Shown here one piece after another: positions 35,186 through 44,260 of a stretch of 64,000 bases of DNA. Position 1 is the first letter of the stretch. Each line of letters starts with the position of its first letter. The notes under the pieces were generated by a model. That model made no database searches, had not been told where the DNA came from, and worked only from the letters and a program-made list of their open reading frames with translations. The translations under genes were made by a program, and so were the position numbers. The stretch comes from Pseudomonas fluorescens (GTDB taxonomy: Bacteria > Pseudomonadota > Gammaproteobacteria > Pseudomonadales > Pseudomonadaceae): assembly GCF_902498065.1 (NCBI RefSeq), contig NZ_CABVIR010000007.1, positions 248,001 through 312,000 of the forward strand, read 5' to 3'.

Positions 35186-36355
35186 TTAAAGACCGGAAGC
35201 CATGGCTTTATCGATCAGCCAGTTCAGGTTCGGGCCACGGTCGCTGTTCACTTCAACCGGGCGGCCAGCGAATTTGCTGTCCAGCGGTTCGTCAGGCTGG
35301 ATCAGCACGCGGATGTCGGACGACAGGTCGGCGCTTTTCAGGCTGGTGCTGCTGACGATCTTGCCGGTGCGGGTTTTGTCTTCGCCGGCGATCTGGAAGC
35401 TGACGTTGGTGCCTGGACGTACATCGCCGAACTGGCGATAGGAGAAGCGCGCTTCGATGTTGGCTTCGCTGTTGCGCGGCACCAGTTGGAAGATCACGTC
35501 GCCCTTGCTGGCGTACTGACCGTTGGCGACCAGTTGCTGGGCCACGGTGCAATCGCACGGCGACGTCAGGGTGCCGGTCATTTGCTTGCCGAACAGTTCT
35601 TCAACCTTGGCCGGTTGCAGTTGGTTGTCGTCCAGATGGCCCTTGAGTACGTCGAGCATGCTGGTGCTGAACGTGGCGAGCGGAGCGCCTTTGGCGGCAA
35701 TGCCGTCATCTTTGATAAGGCTCTGCACGGTGCCGTCACGCGGCATGGTGATGTTCATCCCCGGCACGCTGACCAGACCGGCCTGCGCATGGCTGACGAA
35801 GTACATGCCGTACACCGATTTGAAGATGAAACCGAACGCCGCCAGGCCGACGATGAAGATCGCCAGGCTGAAGGTCACGGCACGCAGACGACCGAATGCG
35901 GTCATGCCGTGGCCGCCATCCTTGACCTTGCGCGCCTTGGTGAAGTTGTCGCGCTGCAGGGTCGCCAGCACTTCACCCATGCTGACGATGTCGCCGGCCA
36001 GGTGCGAGGTGATCAGGTGGCGCAGGGTCGAGATGTCTTGCGGTTCCAGGTTCTGGAACTGGCAGCCGGCACGACCGGTCTGGCGGTCGAAGGAGCGCAC
36101 TTGCAGCTCCACGTCCATGGCCAGGCCGAGGTTATCGATGACGAACTGCAGGCGAGCCTTGTACACGTCGCCGATTTTCAGTGGCAGCTGACCGGCGTTG
36201 AAGGCCAGGCCGCCAGCAGAGAGGTCGATCACTCGAGCTTCCATCGGGGTCCGGTCGGGACCGAAGAAGCGCAGCTTGGCCGGAATTTTCACTCGGGCGT
36301 GTTGGCGCTGGGCTTCTGACTCATGCACTACGTTGGCGTTGACGGCGGTATTCAT
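35186..36355 (-). CDS. alg44: Alginate polymerisation protein with PilZ c-di-GMP domain
   Basis: Inner-membrane protein that activates Alg8 on binding c-di-GMP. 389 residues: an N-terminal PilZ domain with R17, R21 and D44 (RQHAR...VIDLSAGG), exactly the c-di-GMP ligands known in P. aeruginosa Alg44; one membrane helix at about 155-180; then a periplasmic HlyD-like domain (about 190-389) with CDCTVAQQLVANGQYASKGDVIFQLV. The intact ligands predict normal c-di-GMP control. Confidence 0.95.
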   Translation of the reverse strand: MNTAVNANVVHESEAQRQHARVKIPAKLRFFGPDRTPMEARVIDLSAGGLAFNAGQLPLKIGDVYKARLQFVIDNLGLAMDVELQVRSFDRQTGRAGCQFQNLEPQDISTLRHLITSHLAGDIVSMGEVLATLQRDNFTKARKVKDGGHGMTAFGRLRAVTFSLAIFIVGLAAFGFIFKSVYGMYFVSHAQAGLVSVPGMNITMPRDGTVQSLIKDDGIAAKGAPLATFSTSMLDVLKGHLDDNQLQPAKVEELFGKQMTGTLTSPCDCTVAQQLVANGQYASKGDVIFQLVPRNSEANIEARFSYRQFGDVRPGTNVSFQIAGEDKTRTGKIVSSTSLKSADLSSDIRVLIQPDEPLDSKFAGRPVEVNSDRGPNLNWLIDKAMASGL

Positions 36356-36391
36356 AGGGGCGATTTCCTGGTTAATTCAAAAAGGGGGCGG

Positions 36392-37882
36392 TCAGACCAT
36401 CATCAGCAGCACGGCGACAAAAATGCTGCCGGCGGAGAAGGTCATGGTCCGAGACGACCAAGTGTTGAACCAACGTTGAAAGCTGGCGAGATCACGGGTC
36501 AGTTTGGTGTCCTGGCGAGTCCAGGACTGTTGGTCGAGGCGGAAGAACACGTAGATCTTCACCAGCGCGCCGACGATCTGGTTGTAATAGAGAATCGCCG
36601 GGTAAGCCGGGCCGATCCGGTGACCGGAGCAGGACAGCAGCAGGGTCAGGATCAGACGGGTGATGCCGATCCACAGCAGGTACACCAGGATGAACGCGGT
36701 GCCGTACTTGAAGGACGCGATGATCGCGACCGTCAGGCCCAGCAGCGAGGTCCACATCGACACGCGCTGATCGAACAGCACCACCGAGGTGAACAGGCCG
36801 AGGCGTTTGACACCCAGGCCCAGGGCGCGGGCGTTCTGGCGCAGGTTGTTGCCGTACCAGCGGAACATCAGTTTGCGGCTGGCCTTGATGAAGCTTTTTT
36901 CCGGCGGGTGTTCCACGGTGTGGATCGCCGCGTCCGGCACGTAGAACGTGTCGTAGCCCAGGCGCATCAGGCTGAACCAGCTCGACTTGTCGTCACCGGT
37001 GAGGAACTTGAAGCGACCCAGGCGCCAGTGTTGCAGCGAGTCGCTTTCCACGTCGGCGATGAAGTCCGGGTCGGTCACGACCGTTGCGCGGAACACCGAC
37101 ATCCGGCCGGTCATGGTCAGTACGCGTTTGGACAGGGCCATCGAGCACATGTTGATGTGGCGCTGGGCGAAGCGCAGTTTGTGCCACTCGCTCATGATGT
37201 AGCCGCCGCGCACTTCGCAGAACTCGTTGGTGGTCAGGCCGCCGACGTTGCTGAACAGCTGGAACCACGGCACGGTCTTGAGCACGACGCCTTCGGCGAG
37301 CACGGTGTCGCCATCGATCACCGCAACCACGGCACGGTCGTCCGGCAGGTGGCGGGAGATGGCGCGGAAACCGTAGGCCAGGCCATCACGCTTGCCGGTG
37401 CCGGGAATGCGCACGAAGTCGAGCTTGACCCGATCCGGTGGATTCATCTTGGCCCAAAGGCTTTTCACCAGCTTCTCATCGGACATTTCCACGATGGAAC
37501 AGACCATGGTGGTCGGCAGGCCGCAGTCGATCGCTTCGCGAATCACCGAGGCGTAGACCTGGGCAGTGGTCAGCGCGTCGATACGAAAACTGGTGACCAT
37601 CAAAAACACATGGGACGGGTCTGCCGCTTTACCCAGCTTGCGCACTTTGCGCCGCAGGTGCGGGTAGACCACGTACAGAAACAGCATGCCGCGCAGGAAG
37701 TGCGTGGCACCCATCGAATAGCGCCAGATCCCGATGAAGCCGATCAGGAAGATGAAATCCTTCGACTCGGAATCGAACGTAGTCGCAGGCAACGCCATGG
37801 CGATGCCCATCAGAATACTTAAGTAAAACAGCCAACCGGCGGCCTGAAGTAGGCCGTGCTTTAGCCTGTGCATAATCTGCAT
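36392..37882 (-). CDS. alg8: Alginate synthase, glycosyltransferase family 2
   Basis: Polymerises GDP-mannuronate into poly-mannuronate at the inner membrane. 496 residues with N-terminal helices (about 10-70), a cytosolic GT2 domain with the nucleotide-binding IDGDT motif (about 187-191), a TGDDKSSW motif that fits the general base region, RKLMFRWYG resembling the QxxRW helix, and C-terminal membrane helices. It forms the polymerising complex with Alg44 just downstream. Confidence 0.95.
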   Translation of the reverse strand: MQIMHRLKHGLLQAAGWLFYLSILMGIAMALPATTFDSESKDFIFLIGFIGIWRYSMGATHFLRGMLFLYVVYPHLRRKVRKLGKAADPSHVFLMVTSFRIDALTTAQVYASVIREAIDCGLPTTMVCSIVEMSDEKLVKSLWAKMNPPDRVKLDFVRIPGTGKRDGLAYGFRAISRHLPDDRAVVAVIDGDTVLAEGVVLKTVPWFQLFSNVGGLTTNEFCEVRGGYIMSEWHKLRFAQRHINMCSMALSKRVLTMTGRMSVFRATVVTDPDFIADVESDSLQHWRLGRFKFLTGDDKSSWFSLMRLGYDTFYVPDAAIHTVEHPPEKSFIKASRKLMFRWYGNNLRQNARALGLGVKRLGLFTSVVLFDQRVSMWTSLLGLTVAIIASFKYGTAFILVYLLWIGITRLILTLLLSCSGHRIGPAYPAILYYNQIVGALVKIYVFFRLDQQSWTRQDTKLTRDLASFQRWFNTWSSRTMTFSAGSIFVAVLLMMV

Positions 37883-37943
37883 CCGTCTCGATCTCGGGCG
37901 AGCCTGTGGGGTGGCCCGATGGGGTTAAGGCAGGCGAAAAAGC

Positions 37944-37985
37944 CGGGAGGGTTTGCAGGCTTGGGGAACACCGCAAACCCTCCCG
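37944..37985 (-). terminator. Attenuator-like hairpin between algD and alg8
   Basis: CGGGAGGGTTTGC pairs perfectly with GCAAACCCTCCCG across a 16-nt loop. On the coding (minus) strand it is followed by GCTTTTTCGCC, so it resembles a weak Rho-independent terminator only ~10 bp after the algD stop. As the operon continues, partial termination or 3'-end protection of algD mRNA is more likely than full stop. Confidence 0.6.
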
Positions 37986-37995
37986 AAGCCGCTTG

Positions 37996-39312
37996 TTACC
38001 AGCAGATGCCTTCAGTCCGGCCACTCACGCTGGTGGCTTGCGACATGAAGCCGACCAGGTCGATCACTTGCTTGCCGTGTGGAGCGTTCTGCGCCAGGGC
38101 GCGGAATTTCTCGTCACGGTTGCCAAGGATGATCACGTCGGAGTTGTTGATCACTTCGTCGAAGTCGGAATTGAGCAAGGACGAGACGTGAGGAATCTTC
38201 GACTCGATGTAATCCTTGTTCGCACCGTGAACGCGGGCGTATTCGACGTTGGCGTCGTAGATGCTCAGGTCGTAGCCTTTGCCGATCAGCATTTCTGCCA
38301 GATCAACCAGCGGGCTTTCGCGCAGGTCATCGGTGCCGGCCTTGAAGCTCAGGCCCAGCAGGGCGACTTTGCGTTTGTCGTGGCTGGAAACGATGTCGAA
38401 GGCGTTCTGCACCTGGGATTCGTTGCTGCGCATCAGCGAGTTCAGCAACGGCGATTCCACGTCGAGGGCGCCGGCGCGGTAGGTCAGGGCCCGCACGTCT
38501 TTTGGCAGGCACGAGCCGCCAAACGCAAAGCCTGGGCGCATGTAGTACTGGGACAGGTTCAATGTCTTGTCCTGGCAGACCACTTCCATCACTTCACGAC
38601 CATCGACGCCGCACGCCTTGGCGATGTTGCCGATCTCGTTGGCGAAGGTCACCTTGGTGGCGTGCCACACGTTGCAGGTGTACTTGATCATCTCGGCAAC
38701 GGCGATGTCCTTGCGGATGATCGGCGCGTCGAGTTCTTCGTACAGCGATTGCAGAACGTCGCCGGAGGCCTTGTCGAACTCGCCGATGACGGTCATCGGT
38801 GGCAGGTCGTAGTCGGCTATCGCGGTGCTTTCACGCAAAAACTCAGGGTTTACGGCGACGCCGAAATCAACACCGGCTTTCTTGCCGGAGCAGTCTTCGA
38901 GAATCGGGATGACAACGTTTGCGACGGTGCCTGGCAGAACGGTGCTGCGAACCACGATGGTGTGGCGGGTGGTCTTGTCACGCAGGACAAAACCGATCTC
39001 GCGGCATACCGCTTCGATGTAGTTCAGTTCCAGATCGCCGTTCTTCTTGCTCGGCGTGCCGACGCAGATCATCGACAGGTCGGTGTCGCGAATCGCTTCC
39101 GCGAAGTCGGTCGTACCGCGCAGTCGGCCGGTTTCGATACCCTTGGCCAGCATTTCGCCCAGACCCGGTTCAACGATCGGCGATTTGCCGGCGTTGATCA
39201 TATCGATCTTGTCTTTGGCGACATCGACGCCAACGACGTAATGGCCCCGTGCAGACAGGCAACCGGCACATACTGCACCGACGTAACCCAAACCAAATAT
39301 GCTGATGCGCAT
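37996..39312 (-). CDS. algD: GDP-mannose 6-dehydrogenase
   Basis: First gene of the operon and the committed step: oxidises GDP-mannose to GDP-mannuronate with two NAD+. 438 residues; Rossmann motif FGLGYVGAVCAGCL at residues 6-19, catalytic cysteine in AFGGSCLPKD (about 262-271), and a C-terminal GDP-binding domain (VALLGLSFKAGTDDLRESP). Intact length. Transcription starts in the long intergenic region to the right. Confidence 0.96.
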   Translation of the reverse strand: MRISIFGLGYVGAVCAGCLSARGHYVVGVDVAKDKIDMINAGKSPIVEPGLGEMLAKGIETGRLRGTTDFAEAIRDTDLSMICVGTPSKKNGDLELNYIEAVCREIGFVLRDKTTRHTIVVRSTVLPGTVANVVIPILEDCSGKKAGVDFGVAVNPEFLRESTAIADYDLPPMTVIGEFDKASGDVLQSLYEELDAPIIRKDIAVAEMIKYTCNVWHATKVTFANEIGNIAKACGVDGREVMEVVCQDKTLNLSQYYMRPGFAFGGSCLPKDVRALTYRAGALDVESPLLNSLMRSNESQVQNAFDIVSSHDKRKVALLGLSFKAGTDDLRESPLVDLAEMLIGKGYDLSIYDANVEYARVHGANKDYIESKIPHVSSLLNSDFDEVINNSDVIILGNRDEKFRALAQNAPHGKQVIDLVGFMSQATSVSGRTEGICW

Positions 39313-40134
39313 CGCATTTACCTCTCGTTAATCAAAACTGTATTCACAGGCCATTACATGGCCGGAGTTAAGGGGGTTCAGCGGTCATAATGCACTCGGA
39401 AGTTTGGGCGACAGGCGCCGCAATGCCGTGTGCAGGCATACTAAGTTCCGAGTGTCTAAATAAGTGCACTCAAGGTGTGCGTAACTAGGCCTTATTGTTA
39501 TGACTTGCCCTGTTATGCAGCCGAGTCCTCTGGTCGAGGTCCTTCGTGCAAAGGTCTTGCGCGCTCAATGCCAGGCCTTAAGCCCGTCAATCAAGCGGTT
39601 GGGTGCTCAGGCGAGCACGTTTATAGGGGCGCAGCCTTGGCCATGTAGGGGATAGTAGTGATGCGTATCTCCTTTCCTTCAGATGTTGCCCAAATCAGGG
39701 ATTAGTTAGCCAAAGTTATTGTGACAACTTCGCTACGTGAATCTCTTATCTGCGTAAGTTATCTCGTACATGTTCAGAGATAATCGGTACCGGTTGTAGG
39801 AGCTACGCATTTGGACATAGTTCCGGTCCGCCCATCGCGAATTCTGAAATTTCTTGAAATATTGAAAAAGATGGCACTGCTTTCATATTGATAGCAACGG
39901 CTGTTTCACCCTTGATACATAGGGTTATCGTCGGATTAGATAGTCTTGTGCCACTACGGATAAAATTTTTTAGTGCCACTACTGAAAAAAATGTCGAAAG
40001 TCGAGTGAAACTAAAGTTAGGGTTTTGACTGGCTGGAAATTGGCGCCAGATAACTGGCGAAACAGGCGGGGGATTGTTGGACGATCGGACGTTGGCGCAC
40101 GACCGGCTTCAAGGTCATGCGCCGACCGGGTGCA
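39313..40134. promoter_or_regulatory. Long algD upstream regulatory region, no gene seen
   Basis: About 820 bp between algD and yaaA without a credible coding frame. The right half is clearly more AT-rich than the surroundings. A direct repeat GTGCCACTAC occurs at 39948-39957 and 39973-39982 (25-bp step), each followed by an A-rich stretch. The algD promoter region in Pseudomonas is known for distant regulator sites (AlgR, AmrZ, AlgB, IHF); I could not identify a confident AlgR site here. Confidence 0.6.
39378..39405 (-). promoter_or_regulatory. Candidate AlgU (sigma-22/RpoE-type) promoter for algD
   Basis: AAACTT, 17 bp, GCTGA on the minus strand resembles the AlgU consensus GAACTT-N16/17-TCTGA with one mismatch in each box. 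It would give a leader of about 60 nt. A perfect GAACTT also occurs at 39443-39448 but without a good -10 at the right distance. P. aeruginosa algD has a longer leader, so this is uncertain. Confidence 0.35.
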
Positions 40135-40914
40135 TTACTCTGGTGCGTGATCGCGCAGAAACACCAGATTGTCCGGTTTAGACTGCTCGGCGCTGTACCG
40201 ATAACCCTGAACGTCAAACTGCTTGAGCGCCGCAGGGTCGTTGATGCGTTCTTCGATGACGAAACGGCTCATCATGCCCCGGGCTTTCTTCGCGTAGAAG
40301 CTGATGATCTTGTACTGACCGTTTTTCAGGTCCTTGAAGTCGGTATTGATGATGCGGGCATTCAGGGCGCTGCGCTTGACCGCCGAGAAGTACTCGTTGG
40401 ACGCCAGGTTCAGCAGCACATCATCGCCTTGATCGGCCAGGGCCTCGTTCAACCATTCGCTGATGCGCGTGCCCCAGAAGGCATAGAGGTCCTTGCCACG
40501 GGCGTTGGGCAATTTGGTGCCCATTTCCAGGCGATACGGCTGCATCAGGTCCAGTGGGCGCAACAGGCCATACAGGCCGGACAACATGCGCAGGTGCTGT
40601 TGGGCGTAATCGAAATCGGCTTCGCTGAAGGTTTGTGCGTTGAGACCGGTATAAACATCACCCTTGAACGCCAGCAACGCCTGTTTCGCGTTTTCAGGCG
40701 TGAACGCGGGTGTCCAGCTACCGAAACGTGCGGCGTTGAGCCCGCCGATCTTGTCCGAGACGTGCATCAACTCGCTGATCTGCGCTGGCGTCAGGTCGCG
40801 CAATTGCAGGATCAGCTCCTGGGAATGGTCGAGGTATTGCGGCTGGGTGAAGCGCTGGGTCGCCGGCGGTGTTTCGTAATCGAGGGTCTTGGCGGGGGAA
40901 ATCACCATCAGCAT
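40135..40914 (-). CDS. yaaA: Peroxide stress protein YaaA
   Basis: A 259-residue cytoplasmic protein of the DUF328/YaaA family, which lowers free iron and oxidative damage during peroxide stress in E. coli. The N-terminal MLMVISPAKTLDYETPP and the segments LYGLLRPLDLMQPYRLEMG, FWGTRISEWLN and SFYAKKARGMMSRFVIEERI are family hallmarks, the last forming the DNA-binding-like basic region. Intact length. Monocistronic, transcribed towards the algD upstream region. Confidence 0.93.
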   Translation of the reverse strand: MLMVISPAKTLDYETPPATQRFTQPQYLDHSQELILQLRDLTPAQISELMHVSDKIGGLNAARFGSWTPAFTPENAKQALLAFKGDVYTGLNAQTFSEADFDYAQQHLRMLSGLYGLLRPLDLMQPYRLEMGTKLPNARGKDLYAFWGTRISEWLNEALADQGDDVLLNLASNEYFSAVKRSALNARIINTDFKDLKNGQYKIISFYAKKARGMMSRFVIEERINDPAALKQFDVQGYRYSAEQSKPDNLVFLRDHAPE

Positions 40915-41012
40915 GAAGTCGTCTCCTTTAATCGTGGGGCGATTCTAGGGGGTTGTCCTTGCTGACTCCAGCTATCAAGGCCATAGGTGATGATCGGCGG
41001 TATTACACAAAA

Positions 41013-41107
41013 CCCTGTGGGAGCGGGCTTGCCCGCGAAGGCGGTGTGTCAGTTGCCGATGATGCCGACTGATACACCGCCTTCGCGAGTAAGCTCGCTC
41101 CGACAGG
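41013..41107. repeat. REP doublet (REPIN), mixed subtype
   Basis: Left arm GTGGGAGCGGGCTTGCCCGC, right arm inverted GAGCGAGCTTACTCGCGAAG with TCGGAGC in place of GGGAGC; the spacer itself contains an inverted GGCGGTGT/ACACCGCC pair. Lies just upstream of the deacetylase-like gene. Confidence 0.85.
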
Positions 41108-41169
41108 AGGTCGTGGCTCACGCCGGATCAGCTATAGTGCCGCGCGGGTTTTGTTATGGAGACATCCCA

Positions 41170-42294
41170 TTGCGTATCGTTTTTCTTTTTTCGGCCTGGC
41201 TGTTGAGTTTCGGTGCCATGGCGGCGCCGGGCGATGTGGCGACGCTTGATCGCAGCACCTGGCCGGAACAGCTCAGCAACCCGACGTTGTTCGACGTCGC
41301 GTCGCGGGCAGAGATTCTGATGTTCGCTCGCGTACTGCTGGCCAGCGAATCGCTGGATGACGCCAGCCTGGCCCAGCGCCTGGGTCTGCGCACGATCAAT
41401 GCGGATTCGGTCAACCGCCTGCGCCAGCGCCTGTGGCAACGTCTGCTGACCAACTACAACTTCGCTCAACAGAGCTGCGATCAGGATGCCTCCTTCTGTT
41501 TCCTGGTCGAAGACATGGATACCCTGCGCCAGCAAGCCGCCAAGTTTCAGGTCAGCGAGGACAGCTACTACATCAAGTGGTCCGAACCGAGCCGATTGTT
41601 CCACGCGCAGTACCTCGACGAGCAGTTACGCAAGGCCGCTCTTTTTCCGCAAACCAGCAGCGAAGTCGATCGTTTTGGCGACTACGAGCGCAACGGCGAA
41701 CAGATGCATGACCGGCTGTTTCTGTTGACCTTCGACAGCGCCGCCAATGCTGCGCCGGACAACACGGAGTGGGTCGCCGAGTACCTGCGCAAGGCCAATA
41801 TGACGGGCACGTTTTTCGTCCTGGGCAAGGATGTTCAAGCGCGTCTGACCGAACGTTCAGGGCCCCCCCTGCAATCCACTTACTCGGCGCAGTGCATCGG
41901 CGTGCAAGGCTGGGAGTTCCGCTCCCACAGTCATTGGCAGGACTGGCAGGACTCGGTACGGCGCAGCGCCGAACTGGTGAAAAGCAAATTGCCGGAGAAC
42001 TACGTGCCGCTGTTTCGTCCGCCCGATGGCCAGCGCCGTTCGGACGCGCAAGGCTTCTTCAGGTCCCAGGGCCTGCAAGTGGCGCTGTGGGATATCGACG
42101 CCCAGGACGGCGCCGGCAAGCTCAAGGCCAGCCAGAGCGCACAGCGCGTGTTGACCCTGATGCTGTTGTGGCGGCACGGGGTGATCAACTTCAACATCAA
42201 GCAGGATGGCGTGAAAACGGCGTTGCCCTGGCTTGTGACGCAAACGACGTCCAGCGGGATCGGTTGGGAAGATTGTCAGGACGCGTTTCGCTGA
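41170..42294 (+). CDS. Polysaccharide deacetylase-like protein, metal site degenerate
   Basis: A 374-residue exported protein: signal peptide about 1-19 (AMA-AP), a ~160-residue helical region without clear match, then a NodB-type domain from about 180. Catalytic-motif readout: FDS (D189, with the usual second Asp replaced by Ser190) instead of FDD; RSHSHWQDW (His253, Gln257) instead of HSxxH; RPPDG (283-287) in place of RxPxG. At least two of the usual three metal ligands are therefore changed, so it may be non-catalytic or use a different chemistry. A TTG at 41170, with GGAG 8 bp upstream, is the preferred start, since it directly precedes the signal peptide. Confidence 0.72.
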   Translation: MRIVFLFSAWLLSFGAMAAPGDVATLDRSTWPEQLSNPTLFDVASRAEILMFARVLLASESLDDASLAQRLGLRTINADSVNRLRQRLWQRLLTNYNFAQQSCDQDASFCFLVEDMDTLRQQAAKFQVSEDSYYIKWSEPSRLFHAQYLDEQLRKAALFPQTSSEVDRFGDYERNGEQMHDRLFLLTFDSAANAAPDNTEWVAEYLRKANMTGTFFVLGKDVQARLTERSGPPLQSTYSAQCIGVQGWEFRSHSHWQDWQDSVRRSAELVKSKLPENYVPLFRPPDGQRRSDAQGFFRSQGLQVALWDIDAQDGAGKLKASQSAQRVLTLMLLWRHGVINFNIKQDGVKTALPWLVTQTTSSGIGWEDCQDAFR

Positions 42295-42630
42295 AAACGG
42301 GAAAGCCCGTAAACATTGGGGGAAAGGCGATTTTGAACGAGAATTCAGTGCAGGCGGACTTCCGACTTTAACGGCACATTGCCTGCACGCCAAGGGCTAT
42401 TCGTCACTCTGAAAAATAAACTTCAAAAAAACGTCAAAGTGCTTTTTTCTGTCACACGTTTTGGAGTATTACGAAGACAGACCGCCGAAACCTGCAACAC
42501 AGGTGGCGTCTCCCAAGACCCCAGTTTGTGTGCAGTTCACTTGAATCATCACAGGTGAATTCGGCAGTCACTTCGAGGCGCAGCACCGCCAAGGTATTGC
42601 GTCGAATGGCTCCCACAAAGGTGACCGAGT
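42295..42630. other. Gene-free leader region of the PhoH-like gene
   Basis: 336 bp with no credible coding frame. An A/T-rich stretch at about 42410-42450 (AAAAATAAACTTCAAAAAAAC, CTTTTTTC) could include the promoter; nothing else was recognised. Confidence 0.4.
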
Positions 42631-44025
42631 ATGGATGATCACGGACGTAGTTCTTCCTCCAACCAGCCAATCCTTTATGTACTCGATACCAACGTATTGA
42701 TTCACGATCCAAACGCCCTGCTGAACTTCGAAGAACACCATGTAGCGATCCCGATGACCGTGCTTGAAGAGCTGGACAAGCTCAAGAGCGGGCACCACAG
42801 CGTCGCTGCGGAATGCCGTCAGGCGATTCGCCTGATCGACAAGACGCTGGGCGAGGCCAGCCCTGAAGACGTCGAACTGGGTGTGCCGATCCAGCGTGGC
42901 AAAAGCGGGCCAAAAGGTTTGCTGTCAATTCTGATGAGCAAACGTGCCGAACCGAACATCATTCTTCCCGAGCACCTGAACGACAACATCATCATCAACC
43001 AGTTGATCGACCTGCACGCGCGCTCGCCAGAGCTGCCCGTGGTGCTGGTCACCAAAGACATCAACATGCGCCTCAAGGCCCGTGCCTGCGGGATCGCGGC
43101 CGAGGATTACAGCACCGACCAACTGGTTGACGACGTTTCACTGTTGCCCAACGGCTACCACAACATGGACGGCTCCTTCTGGGACCGCGTGAAGGACGTC
43201 GAAACCCGCCAGGATCATGGTCGCACCTGGCACCAGGTGAAGATGATCGACAACCTTCCGGCCGTGCATATCAACGAGTTCATCATCGACGAACAGGGTT
43301 TTGTCGGCTGGATCAAGGAAATCGACGAAGACAAGCTGCTGATTCTCGACCTGCATCAGGAACCCCTGTTGCACCAGGAAGCCTGGGGCTTGAAACCGCG
43401 TGACATCTATCAGAGCCTGGCGCTGTACGCCTTGCTTGATCCGGACATTCACCTGGTCAACCTGTCGGGTGCGGCCGGTTCCGGGAAAACCATCCTGGCA
43501 TTGGCGGCGGCGATCGAGCAGACCATGGTCAGCAAGCGCTACCGCCGGATCATCGCGACGCGCAGCGTTCAGGGCCTGGACCAGGAGATCGGCTTCCTGC
43601 CCGGCACCGAAGCGGAAAAAATGGAGCCTTGGCTGGGCGCCATCACCGACAACCTCGAAGCCTTGCACATGGATGACGAAAACACCCATGGCAGCGTCGA
43701 TTACATCCTCAGCAAAGTGCCGTTGCAGTTCAAATCCCTCAACTACATCCGGGGCCGCAGCTTCCAGCAGAGCCTGATTCTGATCGACGAATGCCAGAAC
43801 CTCACGCCGCACCAGATGAAAACCATCATCACCCGTGCGGGCGCCGGTTCCAAAGTGGTGTGCCTGGGTAACCTGGCGCAGATCGACACCCCTTACCTGT
43901 CCGCGACCAGTTCCGGGCTGACGTACCTGACTGAACGCTTCAAGGATTTCCCGAACGGCGTCCACATCACCCTGCAAGGGGTGCCACGTTCGATTCTGGC
44001 CGAATACGCCGAATCGCATCTGTAA
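42631..44025 (+). CDS. PhoH-family ATPase with N-terminal PIN domain
   Basis: A 464-residue cytoplasmic PIN-PhoH protein (YlaK/PhoH2-like), a putative RNase-coupled RNA helicase. The PIN domain covers about residues 14-150, with acidic metal-binding residues in YVLDTNVLIHDP and LEELDKLK. The PhoH ATPase covers about 245-460, with Walker A GAAGSGKTILALAAAIEQ and Walker B LILIDECQNLTP. Both sets of motifs are intact. It is monocistronic, with its own terminator. Confidence 0.92.
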   Translation: MDDHGRSSSSNQPILYVLDTNVLIHDPNALLNFEEHHVAIPMTVLEELDKLKSGHHSVAAECRQAIRLIDKTLGEASPEDVELGVPIQRGKSGPKGLLSILMSKRAEPNIILPEHLNDNIIINQLIDLHARSPELPVVLVTKDINMRLKARACGIAAEDYSTDQLVDDVSLLPNGYHNMDGSFWDRVKDVETRQDHGRTWHQVKMIDNLPAVHINEFIIDEQGFVGWIKEIDEDKLLILDLHQEPLLHQEAWGLKPRDIYQSLALYALLDPDIHLVNLSGAAGSGKTILALAAAIEQTMVSKRYRRIIATRSVQGLDQEIGFLPGTEAEKMEPWLGAITDNLEALHMDDENTHGSVDYILSKVPLQFKSLNYIRGRSFQQSLILIDECQNLTPHQMKTIITRAGAGSKVVCLGNLAQIDTPYLSATSSGLTYLTERFKDFPNGVHITLQGVPRSILAEYAESHL

Positions 44026-44038
44026 CCCCGCATCAAAG

Positions 44039-44070
44039 AACCGGGCGGCCTCAAAGCCGCCCGGTTTTTT
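44039..44070 (+). terminator. Rho-independent terminator after the PhoH-like gene
   Basis: AACCGGGCGGC / GCCGCCCGGTT stem with CTCAAA loop, then a run of T. Located 13 bp after the stop codon. Confidence 0.92.
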
Positions 44071-44085
44071 ATGCCTGACACAAAA

Positions 44086-44180
44086 CCCTGTGGGCGCGTG
44101 GCTTGCCCGCGATGGTATCCGCGCGGTTTGTCTGTAACACCGCAGAGCCTGCATCGCGGGCAAGCCACGCTCCCACAGGG
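44086..44180. repeat. REP doublet (REPIN), GCGTGGC variant
   Basis: Both arms carry the unusual core GCGTGGCTTGCCCGCGAT (GTGG replacing CGGG), so the two arms still pair with each other. Lies between the PhoH terminator and moaC. Confidence 0.88.
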
Positions 44181-44260
44181 TTCGATGTGATCGGATAATC
44201 AATCGTGCGCAAGATTGACCCACAGGTTTACAATCGGGGCTCTTGATCAGGAGTAACCCT

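Noticed and set aside
33695..36319. 874-residue plus-strand open frame
   Set aside because: Runs antisense across algK and alg44, both clear genes; its composition is that of a reverse-strand shadow in GC-rich DNA.
39443..39448. Perfect GAACTT as the algD promoter -35
   Set aside because: No acceptable AlgU -10 box at 16-17 bp; the AAACTT-N17-GCTGA pair at 39378-39405 fits better, although still weak.
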